50,912 nucleotides of DNA from an uncultured Clostridia bacterium (lineage in GTDB: Bacteria; Bacillota; Clostridia; Christensenellales; Aristaeellaceae): the NCBI GenBank assembly GCA_934621485.1, contig CAKTUS010000011.1:1-50912 (forward strand), in the 5' to 3' direction. Below are positions 48,960-50,912 of this stretch, piece after piece. Both the position numbers and the translations under genes were made by a program. Below the pieces are notes generated by a model. It had not been told where the DNA came from. It was given only the letters and a program-made list of their open reading frames with translations, and ran no database searches. The stretch's first letter is position 1. Each line of letters starts with the position of its first letter.

Positions 48960-50722
48960 GCCCGTTCCTCCCCCTTGCTTTTGATGGCTCCAAAAGGACA
49001 CGCCTGTGCGCACATGCCGCAGCCGATGCACAGCGCCGGGTTAATCACCACAGCCGTCTCGTGCCGCTCGATGGCCGGGCAGCTCAGCTTCATGCAGGCG
49101 CCGCAGTTGCGGCAACCCTGCGTTTCAAAGGGAGGCCGCGCCGTTTTGTCCAGCAGGGCGCAGGGACGGCGGGTAATGACCACGCTGACCGTTTCATGGC
49201 TGACCGCCTCCCTGATAGCGCGCTCGGTAGCCGCCAGGTCAAAGGGATCCACTATCGCGATATCCGTCACGCCGCAGCTTTCCACCAGCTTTTCCAAATT
49301 CAGCTGAGGCGCGGGCTGGCCGTGAATATCCTTGCCGCTGGCCGGGTTTTGCTGGTGACCCGTCATACCGGTGATGCGGTTATCCAGAATGATAACGGTA
49401 ATGGTTTCCTGGTTATACACTGCATCCACCAGAGAGGTGATACCGCTGTGGATGAAGGTGCTGTCGCCCAGTACCGCCACGGTTTTGCGGGAAAAATCCT
49501 TGCCCTGCGCCCGCTCTGCGCCGCTGGCCATGCCGATGCTGGCCCCCATGCACAGGCAGGAGTCGATCGCGCTCAGGGGCGGCAGTGCGCCAAGGGTGTA
49601 GCAGCCAATATCTCCCATCACATGCAAATGCAGCCGGTTCAAAGCGTAAAATACCCCGCGGTGGGGACAGCCGGGGCACAGCACCGGCGGACGGGCGGGA
49701 ATGGACCGGCGTTCCCCCGTGACAGGCTTTTGCCCCAGCAGCGCCTGCTGCAAACGGGAAACGCTCAGTTCCCCCTGAAGGCCGGTGTATTCTTTGCCCT
49801 TGCAGGAAATTCCGGCGGCTTTGACGTCTTTTTCAATCAAACCCTCCAGCTCTTCCACCACAATCAGCCTGTCCACCTTTTTTGCAAAATCGGCAATCAG
49901 CTCCATGGGCAGCGGATAAACCAGGCCCAGCTTTAAGATACTGGTGTTGGGCAATGCGTCCCGCACGTACTGATAGCAGCAGCCGCTGGTGATAACGCCA
50001 ATTTGCGTATCCCGCATTTCCACCCGGTTGATAGGCATATGATTGGCTGCCTCCGCCAGGAAGGCTTCCCGCGCCTCCACTTTCGGGTGGCGCTTTTTGG
50101 CCATGGCGGGCATCATCACATATTTCATTGCATCCTTCTGATAGGCACGCAGGGGCAACTCCGTCCGTTTTTCGGGAACGACGGCGCTGCGGGCGTGCGC
50201 GATGCGGGTGGTCAGCCGCAAAAACACCGGCGTGTCCAGTTCTTCGCTCAGTTGAAACGCCAGCTTGGCAAAATCGCGGCACTCCGCGCTGTCCGCAGGC
50301 TCCAACATGGGAAGATGGGCCGAGCGGGCGTAATACCGGCTATCCTGCTCATTTTGACTGGAGTGCATGGCCGGATCGTCGGCGCACACAATCACCATCC
50401 CGGCGTTCACGCCCGTGTAGGCGGCGGTAAAAATAGGGTCGGCCGCCACGTTCACGCCTACATGCTTCATACAGGTGATGCTGCGTCCGCCTGCCATCGC
50501 CGCGCCAAAGGCCACTTCGGCGGCCACTTTTTCATTGGGCGCCCACTGGCAATGGATTTCTTCAAACCGGGCCAGGCACTCGGTTACCTCGGTGCTGGGC
50601 GTGCCCGGATAGCTGCACGCTACGCGCACGCCCGCCTCCCACGCGCCCTGGGCCACAGCCTCGTTGCCCAACATCAGCACGGCAGGGTTCTCCCGCGGCT
50701 GTAAGGTTCGTTTTTCGCTCAT
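48956..50722 (-). CDS. iorA: indolepyruvate:ferredoxin oxidoreductase, alpha subunit
   Basis: Catalytic TPP- and Fe-S-containing subunit. Pyrimidine-binding domain at residues 20-200 (LMLGNEAVAQGAWEAGVRVACSYPGTPSTE), TPP-binding domain with GDIGCYTLGALPP and LGDSTFIHSG, and a C-terminal ferredoxin domain with CRNCGACMKLSCP and CIGCGMCAQACPFGAI. 588 aa is typical. The ATG at 50722 (MSEKRTL) follows GAGGGGGAC. Reduced ferredoxin would be the electron acceptor. With PaaK it suits aromatic amino-acid fermentation, or the reverse route in which aryl acetates are carboxylated to make aromatic amino acids. Confidence 0.96.
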   Translation of the reverse strand: MSEKRTLQPRENPAVLMLGNEAVAQGAWEAGVRVACSYPGTPSTEVTECLARFEEIHCQWAPNEKVAAEVAFGAAMAGGRSITCMKHVGVNVAADPIFTAAYTGVNAGMVIVCADDPAMHSSQNEQDSRYYARSAHLPMLEPADSAECRDFAKLAFQLSEELDTPVFLRLTTRIAHARSAVVPEKRTELPLRAYQKDAMKYVMMPAMAKKRHPKVEAREAFLAEAANHMPINRVEMRDTQIGVITSGCCYQYVRDALPNTSILKLGLVYPLPMELIADFAKKVDRLIVVEELEGLIEKDVKAAGISCKGKEYTGLQGELSVSRLQQALLGQKPVTGERRSIPARPPVLCPGCPHRGVFYALNRLHLHVMGDIGCYTLGALPPLSAIDSCLCMGASIGMASGAERAQGKDFSRKTVAVLGDSTFIHSGITSLVDAVYNQETITVIILDNRITGMTGHQQNPASGKDIHGQPAPQLNLEKLVESCGVTDIAIVDPFDLAATERAIREAVSHETVSVVITRRPCALLDKTARPPFETQGCRNCGACMKLSCPAIERHETAVVINPALCIGCGMCAQACPFGAIKSKGEERA

Positions 50723-50791
50723 GTACAAAGTCCCCCTCTTGCAGTGCTTTCGGCCTTTTCCCGTCTGCTTTTGCAGAAGGGTTTGCAGTTG

Positions 50792-50797
50792 AGTATA
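50792..50797 (-). promoter_or_regulatory. probable -10 box of the iorAB-paaK operon
   Basis: Minus strand TATACT 70 bp before the iorA start. The -35 region is poor, so this is tentative. Confidence 0.4.
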
Positions 50798-50912
50798 CCA
50801 CATTTGCGTTCCAAAGAAAAGGCATAAAACGCTTTGGCAGGGCAACAGCATTTAAGAATCAGCCGAAAAGAATCCGCAAGAAAGAGTCAGGGTCAAGGCA
50901 GGCCCAGTAACG

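Noticed and set aside
50722..50851. N-terminal extension of IorA
   Set aside because: The added residues cross the probable promoter, and the ATG at 50722 has a strong ribosome site and the family N-terminus.

Overview
The window looks like chromosomal core sequence from a high-GC, probably spore-forming member of the Clostridia. Gene orders match classic Firmicutes blocks: lonB-lonA; yicC-remA-gmk-rpoZ-coaBC; asp23-amaP-DUF2273-nusB-(TsaD paralog)-folD-xseA-xseB-ispA; rsmD-coaD; cggR-pgk-tpiA-gpmI. Sporulation-linked families are present (LonB, a BofA-family protein, possibly a GerQ-like protein). An indolepyruvate oxidoreductase/phenylacetate-CoA ligase cluster points to anaerobic amino-acid metabolism. 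A Christensenellales-type lineage is a guess. No transposase, prophage, CRISPR array, tRNA or rRNA gene was seen.

Layout. 1-3377 (minus): 5' part of lonA (cut by the window edge) and lonB. 3582-10058 (plus): an unknown protein behind a consensus promoter, an RluA-type pseudouridine synthase, a HAD phosphatase and a heterodimeric ABC exporter pair, closed by a long hairpin. 10626-13833 (minus): coaBC, rpoZ, gmk, remA, yicC. 13971-15020 (minus): a secreted or anchored peptidoglycan-binding protein with a stalk domain. 15505-21353 (minus): the CggR-type glycolytic operon cggR-pgk-(CE2-like esterase)-tpiA-gpmI, without gapA or eno. 21530-21793 (plus): bofA. 21795-34879 (minus): about 13 kb of co-directional housekeeping genes, hisS to thiI. 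35378-37822: a divergent pair (possible GerQ-like protein and a small NrdD-tail-like protein), then serS behind a T-box leader. 38710-42209 (minus): two translationally coupled paralogous polytopic membrane proteins. 42803-45324 (minus): coiled-coil protein, coaD, rsmD and a membrane protein. 45384-50722 (minus): iorA-iorB-paaK-ACT-alr.

The least explained feature is non-coding. All five gene gaps longer than 300 bp (10059-10625, 15021-15504, 34880-35377, 37823-38709, 42210-42802) carry diverged copies of shared sequence blocks in both orientations. These include two nearly identical 24-nt hairpins, a roughly 90-bp block shared in inverted orientation, and a module with the core GCAGCAAGGCT. 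One copy is bounded by an 11-bp perfect terminal inverted repeat. This looks like a dispersed mosaic intergenic repeat family confined to gaps that follow gene 3' ends.

Functions cover protein quality control (LonA/LonB), CoA and nucleotide supply (CoaBC, CoaD, Gmk), translation (AspRS, HisRS, SerRS, RsmD, RluA, ThiI/cysteine desulfurase), lower glycolysis under CggR, isoprenoid and folate supply, cell-envelope stress (Asp23/AmaP), cell wall (Alr), and aryl-pyruvate/aryl-acetate metabolism (IorAB/PaaK).
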